A DNA stretch of 37,222 bases from Nocardioidaceae bacterium (GTDB taxonomy: Bacteria; Actinomycetota; Actinomycetes; Propionibacteriales; Nocardioidaceae): NCBI GenBank assembly GCA_013696015.1, contig JACCZI010000133.1, positions 1 through 37,222 on the forward strand, read 5' to 3'. This document shows positions 22,363-29,488 of this stretch, piece by piece (position 1 is the stretch's first letter; every line of letters starts with the position of its first letter). The notes beneath the pieces are model-generated. The model saw only the letters and a list, made by a program, of their open reading frames with translations. It was not told where the DNA came from and ran no database searches. The position numbers were made by a program, and so were the translations under genes.

Positions 22363-23352
22363 TCAGCGAGCAGGACCGCTCGGCATCCGTTTGCCGGCCA
22401 GGCGGTCGGGCACCGGCCACCGGACGTCGCTGACCCAGCCCAGCTTCTCCAGTGCCCAGATGACGCGGGCGGAGGTGTCGAGCTGGCCTCGCATGACACC
22501 GTGCCTGGCACAGGTCGGGTCGGCATGGTGCAGGTTGTGCCATGACTCGCCCATTGACGGGATTGCCAACCACCACACATTTCCGGACCGGTCCCGGCTG
22601 CGGAAGGGCTGTTGGCCGACGGCGTGACAGATGGAGTTGATGGCCCAGGTCACGTGGTGCAGCAACGCCACCCGTACCAGAGAGCCCCAGAAGAACGCGG
22701 TCAGCGCGCCATACCACGACATCGACCACAGCCCTCCGACGACCGGTGGCAGCAGCAGCGACACCGCCGCCAGCAATGGAAACGCGCGCGAGACGCGGAC
22801 GATGTCGCGGTCCTTGAGCAGGTCCGGCGCGTACTGGCGCTGCGGGGTCTGCTCGGCGTCGAACAGCCAGCCGATGTGCGCGAACGCCAGCCCCTTCATC
22901 AACGCCGGGATCGACTCGCCGTAGCGCCACGGCGAGTGCGGGTCGCCGTCGCGGTCCGAAAACTTGTGGTGCTTGCGGTGGTCAGCGACCCAACGGATCA
23001 CAGGACCCTGAATGGCCAGGCTGCCGGCGACCGCGAGCGCGACGCGGACGCCGCGGTTGGGCTTGAACGACTTGTGCGTGAAGAGCCGGTGAAAGCCGAC
23101 CGTGATGCCGTGGCCGCTGAGCGCGTACATCGCGAACGCGATGACCACGTCGTGCCACCCGAGCCAGCCGCCCCATGCGATCGGCACTGCCGCCACCAGC
23201 GCCAGGAACGGCACCACGATCAGCAGGGTGAGCGTGATCCGTTCCGCACGACTCTGCACCAAGCCGCCGAGCGTTCCCCCCTCGTCGTCGTACTCCTGGC
23301 CGCGGGGTGCGCCTGCCACGGGGGTCTGGGCGTCAAGGGTGGGAGCGGTCAT
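22363..23352 (-). CDS. Acyl-CoA (stearoyl-CoA type) delta-9 desaturase
   Basis: The membrane protein has 329 aa. The three His boxes of the integral-membrane fatty acid desaturases are present: HRLFTH, HRKHH and HNLHH, plus WAINSICHAVG. Hydrophobic segments lie at about 47-70, 72-90 and 190-230. It binds a di-iron centre and introduces a cis double bond into saturated acyl chains using O2 and an electron donor; no ferredoxin or reductase gene is adjacent. ATG 23352 has AAAGGA 8 nt upstream. A promoter and palindromic operator lie about 45-70 nt upstream. The long open frame upstream of this ATG is not coding. Confidence 0.9.
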   Translation of the reverse strand: MTAPTLDAQTPVAGAPRGQEYDDEGGTLGGLVQSRAERITLTLLIVVPFLALVAAVPIAWGGWLGWHDVVIAFAMYALSGHGITVGFHRLFTHKSFKPNRGVRVALAVAGSLAIQGPVIRWVADHRKHHKFSDRDGDPHSPWRYGESIPALMKGLAFAHIGWLFDAEQTPQRQYAPDLLKDRDIVRVSRAFPLLAAVSLLLPPVVGGLWSMSWYGALTAFFWGSLVRVALLHHVTWAINSICHAVGQQPFRSRDRSGNVWWLAIPSMGESWHNLHHADPTCARHGVMRGQLDTSARVIWALEKLGWVSDVRWPVPDRLAGKRMPSGPAR

Positions 23353-23398
23353 CGGCGGTCCTTTCGGACGGTGGGCGCCGGGGCCGGCACCTACGCCA

Positions 23399-23419
23399 CC
23401 GTAACCTACGGTGCCGTAG
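23399..23419 (-). promoter_or_regulatory. Desaturase promoter with overlapping palindromes
   Basis: CTACGGTGCCGTAG (23406-23419) and CCGTAACCTACGG (23399-23411) are overlapping inverted repeats with shared TACGG half-sites. On the minus strand the -10 box TAGGTT (23408-23403) lies inside them, about 50 nt before ATG 23352. A TetR-type repressor of unsaturated fatty acid synthesis is a plausible binder, but none can be assigned. Confidence 0.5.
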
Positions 23420-23444
23420 CCGTGCCACGCACACCAACCCCTCT

Positions 23445-23464
23445 CACCATCCGAGACTTCTGAC
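23445..23464 (+). repeat. Dispersed repeat copy C
   Basis: CACCATCCGAGACTTCTGAC, preceded by CAACCCCTCT. It is a direct copy of D, 66 bp upstream of it; the DNA between them is also partly similar to that following D (both contain CCGAGGCGT). Confidence 0.7.
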
Positions 23465-23510
23465 GCGGAGGTCTCTTGCTCCGAGGCGTATGCCACGAAC
23501 CACCCCTTCC

Positions 23511-23530
23511 CACGATCCGAGACTTCTGAC
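23511..23530 (+). repeat. Dispersed repeat copy D
   Basis: CACGATCCGAGACTTCTGAC, preceded by AACCACCCCTTCC. With copy E it forms an 18-bp inverted repeat (16 of 18 matching) around a 23-nt loop. Confidence 0.75.
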
Positions 23531-23553
23531 CGGGGCCTTTTGGCGCCCGAGGC

Positions 23554-23574
23554 GTCATAGGTCTCGGATCGTCG
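23554..23574 (-). repeat. Dispersed repeat copy E, inverted
   Basis: On the minus strand this reads CGACGATCCGAGACCTATGAC, preceded there by GTGCACAACCCCG, the same flank as copy A. It ends about 65 nt before the tRNA-Gln -10 box. Confidence 0.75.
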
Positions 23575-23638
23575 CGGGGTTGTGCACCGGCGGCGGTTGC
23601 TGCACGGGCGGGATCGTCCACCGGGGGGCGTGTCGCCG

Positions 23639-23644
23639 TACGCT
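23639..23644 (+). promoter_or_regulatory. Probable -10 box of tRNA-Gln
   Basis: TACGCT, 10 nt before the mature tRNA 5' end. No clear -35 hexamer is visible. Confidence 0.45.
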
Positions 23645-23654
23645 GATCTCGCAA

Positions 23655-23733
23655 TCCCCGGTTGGTCTGTCGGCAGGGCCCGCCGCACTTTGAATGCGGA
23701 CTAGCGACGTAGGTTCGACTCCTACCCGGGGAG
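23655..23733 (+). tRNA. tRNA-Gln (anticodon TTG), atypical proportions
   Basis: The acceptor TCCCCGG (23655-23661) pairs with CCGGGGA (23726-23732). The D arm is GGTC...GGCC with loop TGTCGGCAG. Anticodon stem CCGCA/TGCGG encloses CTTTGAA (anticodon TTG). The T arm is GTAGG-TTCGACT-CCTAC, discriminator G. Position before glmU matches the conserved actinobacterial tRNA-Gln. Two nucleotides rather than one separate the D and anticodon stems, and the variable loop has 9 nt (ACTAGCGAC) instead of about 5, giving 79 nt. CCA is not encoded. Confidence 0.78.
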
Positions 23734-23777
23734 CGGCGTTCGGAGCCAAGGTCCGCCCTCCCGTCAGGAGCCGTGCA

Positions 23778-25262
23778 GTGACATCGAGTACGCCGCTGAC
23801 CGCAATCGTCCTCGCGGCAGGGGCCGGCACCCGAATGCGATCCACTCGGGCCAAGGTGCTCCACGAGATCGGCGGCCGCAGCCTGCTCGGCCACGCCGTC
23901 GTCGCCGTCACGCCGCTGCAACCGCAGCGCCTGGTCGTCGTTATCGGTTATCAGGCCGACCAGGTGGGCCCGCACGCGCTGGCGCTGGACCCGCACGTGG
24001 AGGTGGTCATACAGCACGAGCAGCGGGGGACGGGGCACGCCGTACGGGTCGCCCTCGAGGCCGTCGCGGACACCAATGGGACGGTCCTGGTCAGCTATGG
24101 CGATGTGCCCCTGCTCCAGGCCGCCACAGTGCGCCGGCTGCTCGAGCAGCATGCTGCCGCGGGAGACGCCGCCACGCTGATCACCGCCGAGCTGGCGGAT
24201 CCGAGCGGGTACGGCCGGATCGTCCGCGATGCGACGGGAGCACTCGAGGCGATCGTGGAGCACCACGACGCCACCGAGGCCCAGCGCGGTATCACCGAGG
24301 TCAACTCGGGCATCTTCGCGTTCGACGAGGGTTTCCTGCGGGCTGCCCTGGCGCAGCTGACCACCGACAATGCGCAGGGCGAGCTCTACCTCACGGATAT
24401 GGTCGCCGTCGCGCGCCGCGATGGCGCCCGCGTCGGTGCGCTGTTGGTCGACGACGTCGCGCAGACCGAGGGGGTCAACGACCGAGCGCAGTTGGCCCGG
24501 CTCGGTGCAGAGCTCAACCGGCGGCTGCTTGCGCGTTGGATGCTCGCCGGCGTGACCATCGTGGACCCCGCGACGACATGGCTGGACGTCAACGTCTCGT
24601 TGGCACCGGATGTCACGCTGCTGCCGGGCGTGCAGCTGCACGGCATCACCACCGTGGCGCCCGGCGCGGTCATCGGTCCGGACACCACGCTGGTCGATGT
24701 CTGCGTGGGAGCCGGCGCGGATGTGGTCCGTACGCACGGCAGCGGAGCGGTGATCGGCGAGCGGGCCAGCGTCGGCCCGTTCGCCTATCTGCGCCCCGGG
24801 ACCCGGCTCGACGCCGGGGCCAAGATCGGCACCTTCGTCGAGGCCAAGAACGCCGAGCTCGGTCCGGGTGCCAAGGTGCCGCACCTGTCGTACGTCGGTG
24901 ATGCCAGCGTGGGGGAGGGGTCGAACATCGGCGCCGGAACGATCTTCGCCAACTACGACGGGGTGGCCAAGCACCGCACCAAGGTTGGGCGGCACTGCCG
25001 TACCGGCTCGGACAACGTGTTCGTCGCCCCGGTCGAGATCGGCGACGGCGCAGCGACCGGGGCGGGCACGATCGTCCGCCGCGACGTTCCCCCCGGCGCG
25101 CTGGCGGTGTCGACGGGGCCGCAGCGTCACATCGAGGGCTGGGTCGCTCAGAAACGCGCCGGATCGGCCGCGGCCCAGGCAGCCGCGGCGGCGACGCATG
25201 ACGAGGGACCGGTCGGGCACACTGGAACCGCAGGCCCGGACGGCGAGGGGACTTCCCAGTGA
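23778..25262 (+). CDS. glmU: Bifunctional GlmU: glucosamine-1-P acetyltransferase / UDP-GlcNAc pyrophosphorylase
   Basis: The protein has 494 aa. The N-terminal uridylyltransferase domain shows IVLAAGAGTRMRSTRAKVLHEIGGR, QHEQRGTGHAV, SYGDVPLL and EVNSGIFAF. The C-terminal left-handed beta-helix carries hexapeptide repeats, RPGTRLDAGAKIGTFVEAKN, YVGDASVGEGSNIGAGTIFANYDG and TGSDNVFVAPVEIG. It makes UDP-GlcNAc for peptidoglycan and polysaccharides. An Ala-rich, probably disordered tail of about 35 residues follows. GTG 23778 has AGGAG (23766-23770) 7 nt upstream; the frame extends back into the tRNA but is not coding there. It shares GTGA with prs, so the two are coupled. Confidence 0.96.
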   Translation: MTSSTPLTAIVLAAGAGTRMRSTRAKVLHEIGGRSLLGHAVVAVTPLQPQRLVVVIGYQADQVGPHALALDPHVEVVIQHEQRGTGHAVRVALEAVADTNGTVLVSYGDVPLLQAATVRRLLEQHAAAGDAATLITAELADPSGYGRIVRDATGALEAIVEHHDATEAQRGITEVNSGIFAFDEGFLRAALAQLTTDNAQGELYLTDMVAVARRDGARVGALLVDDVAQTEGVNDRAQLARLGAELNRRLLARWMLAGVTIVDPATTWLDVNVSLAPDVTLLPGVQLHGITTVAPGAVIGPDTTLVDVCVGAGADVVRTHGSGAVIGERASVGPFAYLRPGTRLDAGAKIGTFVEAKNAELGPGAKVPHLSYVGDASVGEGSNIGAGTIFANYDGVAKHRTKVGRHCRTGSDNVFVAPVEIGDGAATGAGTIVRRDVPPGALAVSTGPQRHIEGWVAQKRAGSAAAQAAAAATHDEGPVGHTGTAGPDGEGTSQ

Positions 25263-26236
25263 CCGGCATGAAACGCGCCACAGTCAAGAACCTGATGCTC
25301 TTCTCCGGCCGCGCCCACTGCCAGCTCGCGCAGGAGGTCGCCGACCTGCTCGGCACCGGGCTGGTGCCCACCACAGCCCGCGACTTCGCCAACGGTGAGA
25401 TCTATGTTCGGTTCACCGAATCCGTACGCGGCTGCGACGCGTTCGTCATGCAAAGCCACACCGCGCCGATCAACCAGTGGATCATGGAGCAGCTGATCAT
25501 GGTCGACGCGCTGAAGCGGGCGTCGGCCAAACGGATCACGGTGGTGACGCCCTTCTACGGCTACGCCCGCCAGGACAAGAAGCACAAGGGCCGCGAGCCA
25601 ATCTCGGCGCGCCTGGTTGCCGACATGTTCAAGACCGCCGGCGCCGACCGGCTGATGGCGGTCGACCTGCACAGCGGCCAGATCCAGGGGTTCTTCGACG
25701 GCCCCGTCGACCACCTCTTCGCGCTTCCGGTCCTTGCCGAGTACGTGACCAGCAAGTACGACGCGGCGCAGATGACCGTGGTGTCGCCGGACGCCGGCCG
25801 GGTCAGGGTCGCCGACCTGTGGACCGATCGGCTCGGGTGCCCGCTGGCGATCATCCACAAGCGGCGCGACCCGAACCAGGTCGACCAGGTCACGGTCCAG
25901 GAGGTCATAGGCGAGGTCAGAGGCCGGGTGTGCCTGCTGATCGACGACATGATCGACACCGCCGGCACGATAACCAAGGCGGCCGAGGCCCTGATGGGGG
26001 CTGGTGCGGCGGGTGTTGTGGGTGCCGCCACTCATGCGGTGCTGTCCGGGCCGGCAGTTGACCGGCTCAAGAACTCGCCGATCTCGGAGATCATCGTCAC
26101 CAACACGTTGCCCCTGTCCGACGAGCTGCGCTTTGACAAGATCACCGAGCTGTCGATCGCTCCGCTGATTAGCCGGGCCATCCGCGAGGTGTTCGAGGAG
26201 GGCTCGGTCACCAGCCTCTTCAACGGTGAGGCCTGA
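25259..26236 (+). CDS. prs: Ribose-phosphate pyrophosphokinase
   Basis: The protein has 325 aa. ANGEIYVRFTESVRGCDAF, PFYGYARQDKKHKGREPISARL (ATP and ribose-phosphate contacts), DLHSGQIQGFFDGPVDHL, VSPDAGRVRVA and the PRPP loop LLIDDMIDTAGTITKAAEAL identify a class I PRPP synthetase. It forms PRPP from ribose-5-phosphate and ATP for nucleotide, His and Trp synthesis, and in actinobacteria also for decaprenylphosphoryl-arabinose. GTG 25259 overlaps the glmU stop as GTGA; ATG 25268 is a close alternative start. The glmU-prs order is conserved. Confidence 0.96.
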   Translation: MTGMKRATVKNLMLFSGRAHCQLAQEVADLLGTGLVPTTARDFANGEIYVRFTESVRGCDAFVMQSHTAPINQWIMEQLIMVDALKRASAKRITVVTPFYGYARQDKKHKGREPISARLVADMFKTAGADRLMAVDLHSGQIQGFFDGPVDHLFALPVLAEYVTSKYDAAQMTVVSPDAGRVRVADLWTDRLGCPLAIIHKRRDPNQVDQVTVQEVIGEVRGRVCLLIDDMIDTAGTITKAAEALMGAGAAGVVGAATHAVLSGPAVDRLKNSPISEIIVTNTLPLSDELRFDKITELSIAPLISRAIREVFEEGSVTSLFNGEA

Positions 26237-26238
26237 CG

Positions 26239-26263
26239 ACACCACCTCCCATGGGGTGTTTGT
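26239..26263 (+). terminator. Weak hairpin after prs
   Basis: ACACC (26239-26243) and GGTGT (26255-26259) form a 5-bp stem with an 11-nt loop, followed by TTTGT. It begins 2 nt after the prs stop. The stem is short and the U-tract poor, so termination is uncertain. Confidence 0.3.
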
Positions 26264-26340
26264 GCGCCACTCGCCGGGTCGGCCACCGGGAGCACATGCG
26301 GTGGGCAGCACACGGTTCCGTCCTAACGGCACTCGACGGC

Positions 26341-26346
26341 TAGACT
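26341..26346 (+). promoter_or_regulatory. Candidate -10 box of rplY
   Basis: TAGACT about 75 nt before GTG 26421. No convincing -35 is seen. The leader contains GAGGAG (26405-26410), 10 nt before the start codon. Confidence 0.35.
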
Positions 26347-26420
26347 GCTGCGGTCGTCGTCTCGGCGAGGCCGTCAGCCGGGGAACACCATCGAGCACCG
26401 CACCGAGGAGAGCCGCTGTC

Positions 26421-27101
26421 GTGGCAGAGATCAAGATCCGAGCCGAGGCACGGACCGAGTTCGGAAAGGGCGCAGCGCGTCGCATCCGACGCGACGCCAA
26501 GGTGCCCGCGGTCATCTACGGACACGGCCTGGACCCGCTGCACGTCATGCTGCCCGGGCATGACCTCATGCTGGCGCTCAAGACGGCCAACGCCTTGCTG
26601 TCTGTGGAGTTCGACGGTAAGAGCCAGCTCGCCCTCCCGAAGCAGGTGCAGCGGCATCCGATCAGAGGCTGGATCGAGCACGCTGACCTGCTGTTGGTCC
26701 GCCGCGGCGAGAAGGTGACGGTCAACGTGCCGGTCGTGCTGCATGGAGACGCCGAGCCGGGCGCGCTGGTGGTCACCGAGGTGACGGAGATCCCGCTCGA
26801 GGTCGAGGCGACCCACATCCCGGAGTCGGTCGAGGTATCCATCGAGGGTCTCGCCGTGGGATCGCAGGTCCTCGCCTCGGACCTGACGTTGCCTGACGGG
26901 GCCGCGCTCCACATGGACCCCGACCACCTCGTGGTCAACATCACCGCGGCGCCCACCGCGGAGGAGTTCGAGGCGGACCTCGCCGAGGCGGAGGCCGACG
27001 TCGGCATCGAACGTGAGGAGCCGGCGGACAGCGAGGACGCCGACATCGCGGGCGAGGGCACCACCGCCGAGGGCGAAGCGGCTCCGTCGAACGACGGGTG
27101 A
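26421..27101 (+). CDS. rplY: 50S ribosomal protein L25, CTC/TL5 type
   Basis: The protein has 226 aa. IKIRAEARTEFGKGAARRIRRDAKVPAVIYGHG is the N-terminal 5S rRNA-binding domain; the second beta-rich TL5 domain holds KVTVNVPVVLHGDAEPGALVV, HIPESVEVSIEGLAVGSQVLASDLTLP and HLVVNITAAP. The last 45 residues are acidic and disordered. It binds 5S rRNA in the large subunit. GTG 26421 has GAGGAG upstream. It overlaps pth as GTGA; the pair rplY-pth is conserved across actinobacteria. Confidence 0.95.
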   Translation: MAEIKIRAEARTEFGKGAARRIRRDAKVPAVIYGHGLDPLHVMLPGHDLMLALKTANALLSVEFDGKSQLALPKQVQRHPIRGWIEHADLLLVRRGEKVTVNVPVVLHGDAEPGALVVTEVTEIPLEVEATHIPESVEVSIEGLAVGSQVLASDLTLPDGAALHMDPDHLVVNITAAPTAEEFEADLAEAEADVGIEREEPADSEDADIAGEGTTAEGEAAPSNDG

Positions 27102-27730
27102 CGCTGCTCCACGCGCTGCGTCAGCGCAGGTCTGACGCGGCTGCGAGCCCGGACGTATGGATCGTCGTTGGACTCGGCAACCCCGGACCGGAGTACGCCG
27201 CCACTCGGCACAACGTGGGCTACCTCGTCTGTGACCTCATGGCCGAGCGCCTGGGCGTCTCCCTGCGCGCCCACAGGTCTCGGCGGGCTGACGTGGCCGA
27301 AGGCCGACTCGGGGCGCTCGCGGAGGCCGTCCGCGTTGTCGCTGCCCGCCCGCGGTCCTACATGAACCACAGCGGTGGCGCGGTGAGCGCCCTGCTCGCG
27401 TATTACAAGGTTCCGGCGCAACGCCTCGTGGTCGTCCACGATGAGCTCGACCTGCCGTTCGGAACACTGCGGGTCAAGTACGACGGAGGCGACAACGGTC
27501 ACAATGGTCTGAAGTCGATCCGGTCCTCGCTCGGGACCGGGAGCTATCACCGGGTCCGGATCGGCATCGGACGCCCCCCTGAGTCTCGCTCGGCAGCGGA
27601 CTTCGTGCTGCAACGGTTCTCGGCAGCCGAACGCCGCGACCTTCCCGGAGTGGCCGACACAGCAGCCAATGCGGTCGAGAGTTTACTTCTGCGTGGTCTG
27701 ACAATGACACAGAGTGACTATAACGGATAA
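27098..27730 (+). CDS. pth: Peptidyl-tRNA hydrolase
   Basis: The protein has 210 aa. VGLGNPGPEYAATRHNVGYLV with the catalytic His, PRSYMNHSGGAV (Asn), VVVHDELDLPFG (Asp) and GGDNGHNGLKSI (Asn), then YHRVRIGIGRP are all conserved Pth sites. It releases tRNA from stalled peptidyl-tRNA. An N-terminal extension of about 20 residues (LLHALRQRRSDAAASPD) precedes the fold. GTG 27098 overlaps the rplY stop as GTGA. Downstream is an AT-richer stretch with a 6-bp stem-loop. Confidence 0.95.
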   Translation: MTLLHALRQRRSDAAASPDVWIVVGLGNPGPEYAATRHNVGYLVCDLMAERLGVSLRAHRSRRADVAEGRLGALAEAVRVVAARPRSYMNHSGGAVSALLAYYKVPAQRLVVVHDELDLPFGTLRVKYDGGDNGHNGLKSIRSSLGTGSYHRVRIGIGRPPESRSAADFVLQRFSAAERRDLPGVADTAANAVESLLLRGLTMTQSDYNG

Positions 27731-27741
27731 TCCAACAACGT

Positions 27742-27763
27742 TTCGGGCCGTAACGTCCCCGAA
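27742..27763 (+). terminator. Stem-loop after pth
   Basis: TTCGGG (27742-27747) pairs with CCCGAA (27758-27763) around a 10-nt loop, 11 nt after the pth stop. No U-tract follows, so it is at best a weak or factor-dependent stop. Confidence 0.3.
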
Positions 27764-27800
27764 TTGCGCACTTAGCGCTGCAGAGCGATTGCACGTTGTT

Positions 27801-27833
27801 TATGCTTAGGACACTCGGTCGCGCTTCGGCGCG
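27801..27833 (+). promoter_or_regulatory. Leader of the sugar transferase gene: -10 box and UUCG hairpin
   Basis: TATGCT (27801-27806) is a candidate -10 in a local AT-rich stretch. The predicted leader holds CGCGC-TTCG-GCGCG (27820-27833), a very stable UUCG tetraloop hairpin about 40 nt before the GTG start. It may affect translation or mRNA stability; no riboswitch class was recognised. Confidence 0.4.
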
Positions 27834-27872
27834 GGCGTATCGGGACGCCAACCAGAACCTCGGGGTTTTGCT

Positions 27873-29294
27873 GTGAGTAATATTACTTTGAGTAGTCCTG
27901 CCGTTTCTTTCGGTAATCGACGCGCGCTCGCAACGACGCGTACCTCGACCGCGGCCCCGCCAGGCGATGCGCTGTCGGTCTACCTCGAGTACGTGGGCGC
28001 TGTGCTGTTCGGGCTCACAGCGGCCGTCGCGCTCCCCGGGCAGGGTGTCGTGCCGCTTGCCGTCACCGGCGGCGTGGCGCTCGCGTTCCTCCTCGAGCTG
28101 GTCACGCTGCCCGTCTACGACCGCACCCGATCCAGGCGTCCCTTGGGACGGATGGCTGTTATGGCCGGAGCTGCGCTACTGGTCGGGACCGCCATCGGCT
28201 GGCTGAACACGATGGACGTCCGCGGCGGGCTGATCGTGCTGACCACCAGCCTCGCGGTTCCGCTCGGAGCGAGGGTTCAGTACCCAGGCCGTCATGCCCC
28301 CCGCACCGCGTTGCTCATCGGCGACAGGATCGCCGTCTCCCACCTGATCACCCAGTGGAACGCGCTGCCCCACATCCGAATGGTCGGGGTCTGCCTGGTG
28401 GAAACCGATGACGACGCCGGCGACCAGCCGCGCCAGATCCAGGGCATCCCGGTCGTCGGCTCGTTGCCGAACGTGCCGGGTGTGGCCCACGACCTGGGCG
28501 TCGACCAGGTGGTCGTAGCTCCAGGGCCGGTCCTCACCGCGTACGACGTCCGGCGCTTGAGCTGGGCGCTCGAGGACTCCGCGATCGAGCTGACCGTCGC
28601 CACCGAGGTCCACGGAGCGGTCCCGGGACGCATCGAACCGCGCCTGCTCGGTCGACGGTTGCTGCTGTCGGTGCGGCCGACCCGCCGGCCAGCGCTGCTG
28701 GTGTGGCTGAAGTCGTGCTTCGACCGTCTGAGCGCACTCCTGCTGCTCGTTGTGACTGCGCCGCTCATCGCGGTCCTGGTGGTACTGGTGCGGCGCGACA
28801 CTCCCGGGCCAGGATTCTTCCGCCAGACCCGGGTCGGCCATCACGGTCGGTTGTTCACGATGTACAAGCTGCGGACGATGCGGACCAACGCCGAGCAGCT
28901 GCGTTCGGAGCTCGACCGCTACAACGAGGGAGCCGGCCCGCTGTTCAAGATGGCGTCCGACCCACGCATCACACGCGTCGGCCGCGTGCTGCGCCGGTGC
29001 TCCCTCGACGAGCTGCCGCAGCTGATCAATGTGGTCAAGGGCGACATGTCGCTGATCGGCCCTCGGCCGGCGCTGCCGTCGGAGCTGATCGAGTACGACC
29101 ACTGGATTCGTCGTCGGCTGAGCGTCAAACCCGGCATCACCGGGCTCTGGCAGGTGAGCGGGCGGTCACGACTGGCGTGGAACGACGCGGTGCGGCTCGA
29201 CCTGGACTACGTCGACAACTGGACGATGGGCGGCGACGTCGGGATCGCGGCGCGCACCGTCGGCGCGGTGCTGCGACGTGACGGCGCGGCCTGA
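27873..29294 (+). CDS. Exopolysaccharide polyprenyl glycosylphosphotransferase
   Basis: The protein has 473 aa. An N-terminal membrane region (about 28-130, four helices) is followed by a Rossmann-like domain (ALLIGDRIAVSHLITQW to DQVVVAPGPVL), a further helix (LSALLLLVVTAPLIAVLVVL) and the bacterial sugar transferase domain with FFRQTRVGHHGRLFTMYKLRTM, SLDELPQLINVVKGDMSLIGPRPALPSEL and VKPGITGLWQVSGRS. It moves a sugar-1-phosphate from a UDP-sugar to undecaprenyl phosphate, starting repeat-unit synthesis on the inner membrane face. The first 15 codons are AT-rich compared with neighbours. It begins the exopolysaccharide region, whose other synthesis genes lie on the opposite strand. Confidence 0.92.
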   Translation: MSNITLSSPAVSFGNRRALATTRTSTAAPPGDALSVYLEYVGAVLFGLTAAVALPGQGVVPLAVTGGVALAFLLELVTLPVYDRTRSRRPLGRMAVMAGAALLVGTAIGWLNTMDVRGGLIVLTTSLAVPLGARVQYPGRHAPRTALLIGDRIAVSHLITQWNALPHIRMVGVCLVETDDDAGDQPRQIQGIPVVGSLPNVPGVAHDLGVDQVVVAPGPVLTAYDVRRLSWALEDSAIELTVATEVHGAVPGRIEPRLLGRRLLLSVRPTRRPALLVWLKSCFDRLSALLLLVVTAPLIAVLVVLVRRDTPGPGFFRQTRVGHHGRLFTMYKLRTMRTNAEQLRSELDRYNEGAGPLFKMASDPRITRVGRVLRRCSLDELPQLINVVKGDMSLIGPRPALPSELIEYDHWIRRRLSVKPGITGLWQVSGRSRLAWNDAVRLDLDYVDNWTMGGDVGIAARTVGAVLRRDGAA

Positions 29295-29387
29295 CCCGGG
29301 CAGGTCCACGGCAGACAATTCTCGCCATTTGTAGTCAGTCAGTGACCCAAAGTGACAGAATGTCTCTGGTGGTGGGTGGCGGCCGGT

Positions 29388-29416
29388 TGACGCCGTGCCT
29401 CCCACGCCGCAGCATG
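29388..29416 (+). promoter_or_regulatory. Candidate promoter of the GH26-like gene
   Basis: -35 TTGACG (29388-29393), 17-nt spacer, -10 CAGCAT (29411-29416). Upstream is an inverted repeat AGTGACA-GAA-TGTCTCT (29351-29367, one mismatch) that could be an operator. Confidence 0.4.
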
Positions 29417-29488
29417 TGCACCTACCTGCCGGCGATCCCAGCGAGCTGAGGAACATGGTCGTGCGGCGTGACGCAAGGGGACCACTCG

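Larger units (their letters stand above)
23353..23654. other. Intergenic stretch between desaturase and tRNA-Gln
   Basis: The 302 bp hold the desaturase promoter and operator (23399-23419), three copies of the dispersed repeat (two direct, one inverted, forming a large hairpin) and the tRNA-Gln -10 box. No open frame here shows coding composition. Confidence 0.7.

Noticed and set aside
22121..22930. Minus-strand frame across the desaturase and methyltransferase as a single gene
   Set aside because: Only its last about 67 codons match a methyltransferase N-terminus; the rest is antiphase to the desaturase reading frame.
23406..25220. 604-codon minus-strand frame opposite glmU
   Set aside because: No domain or start signal, and it runs across the tRNA and repeat region; glmU on the plus strand is certain.
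27820..27833. UUCG hairpin as a terminator
   Set aside because: The stem is strong but followed by GGGCGTATC rather than U residues, and it lies in the leader of the next gene.
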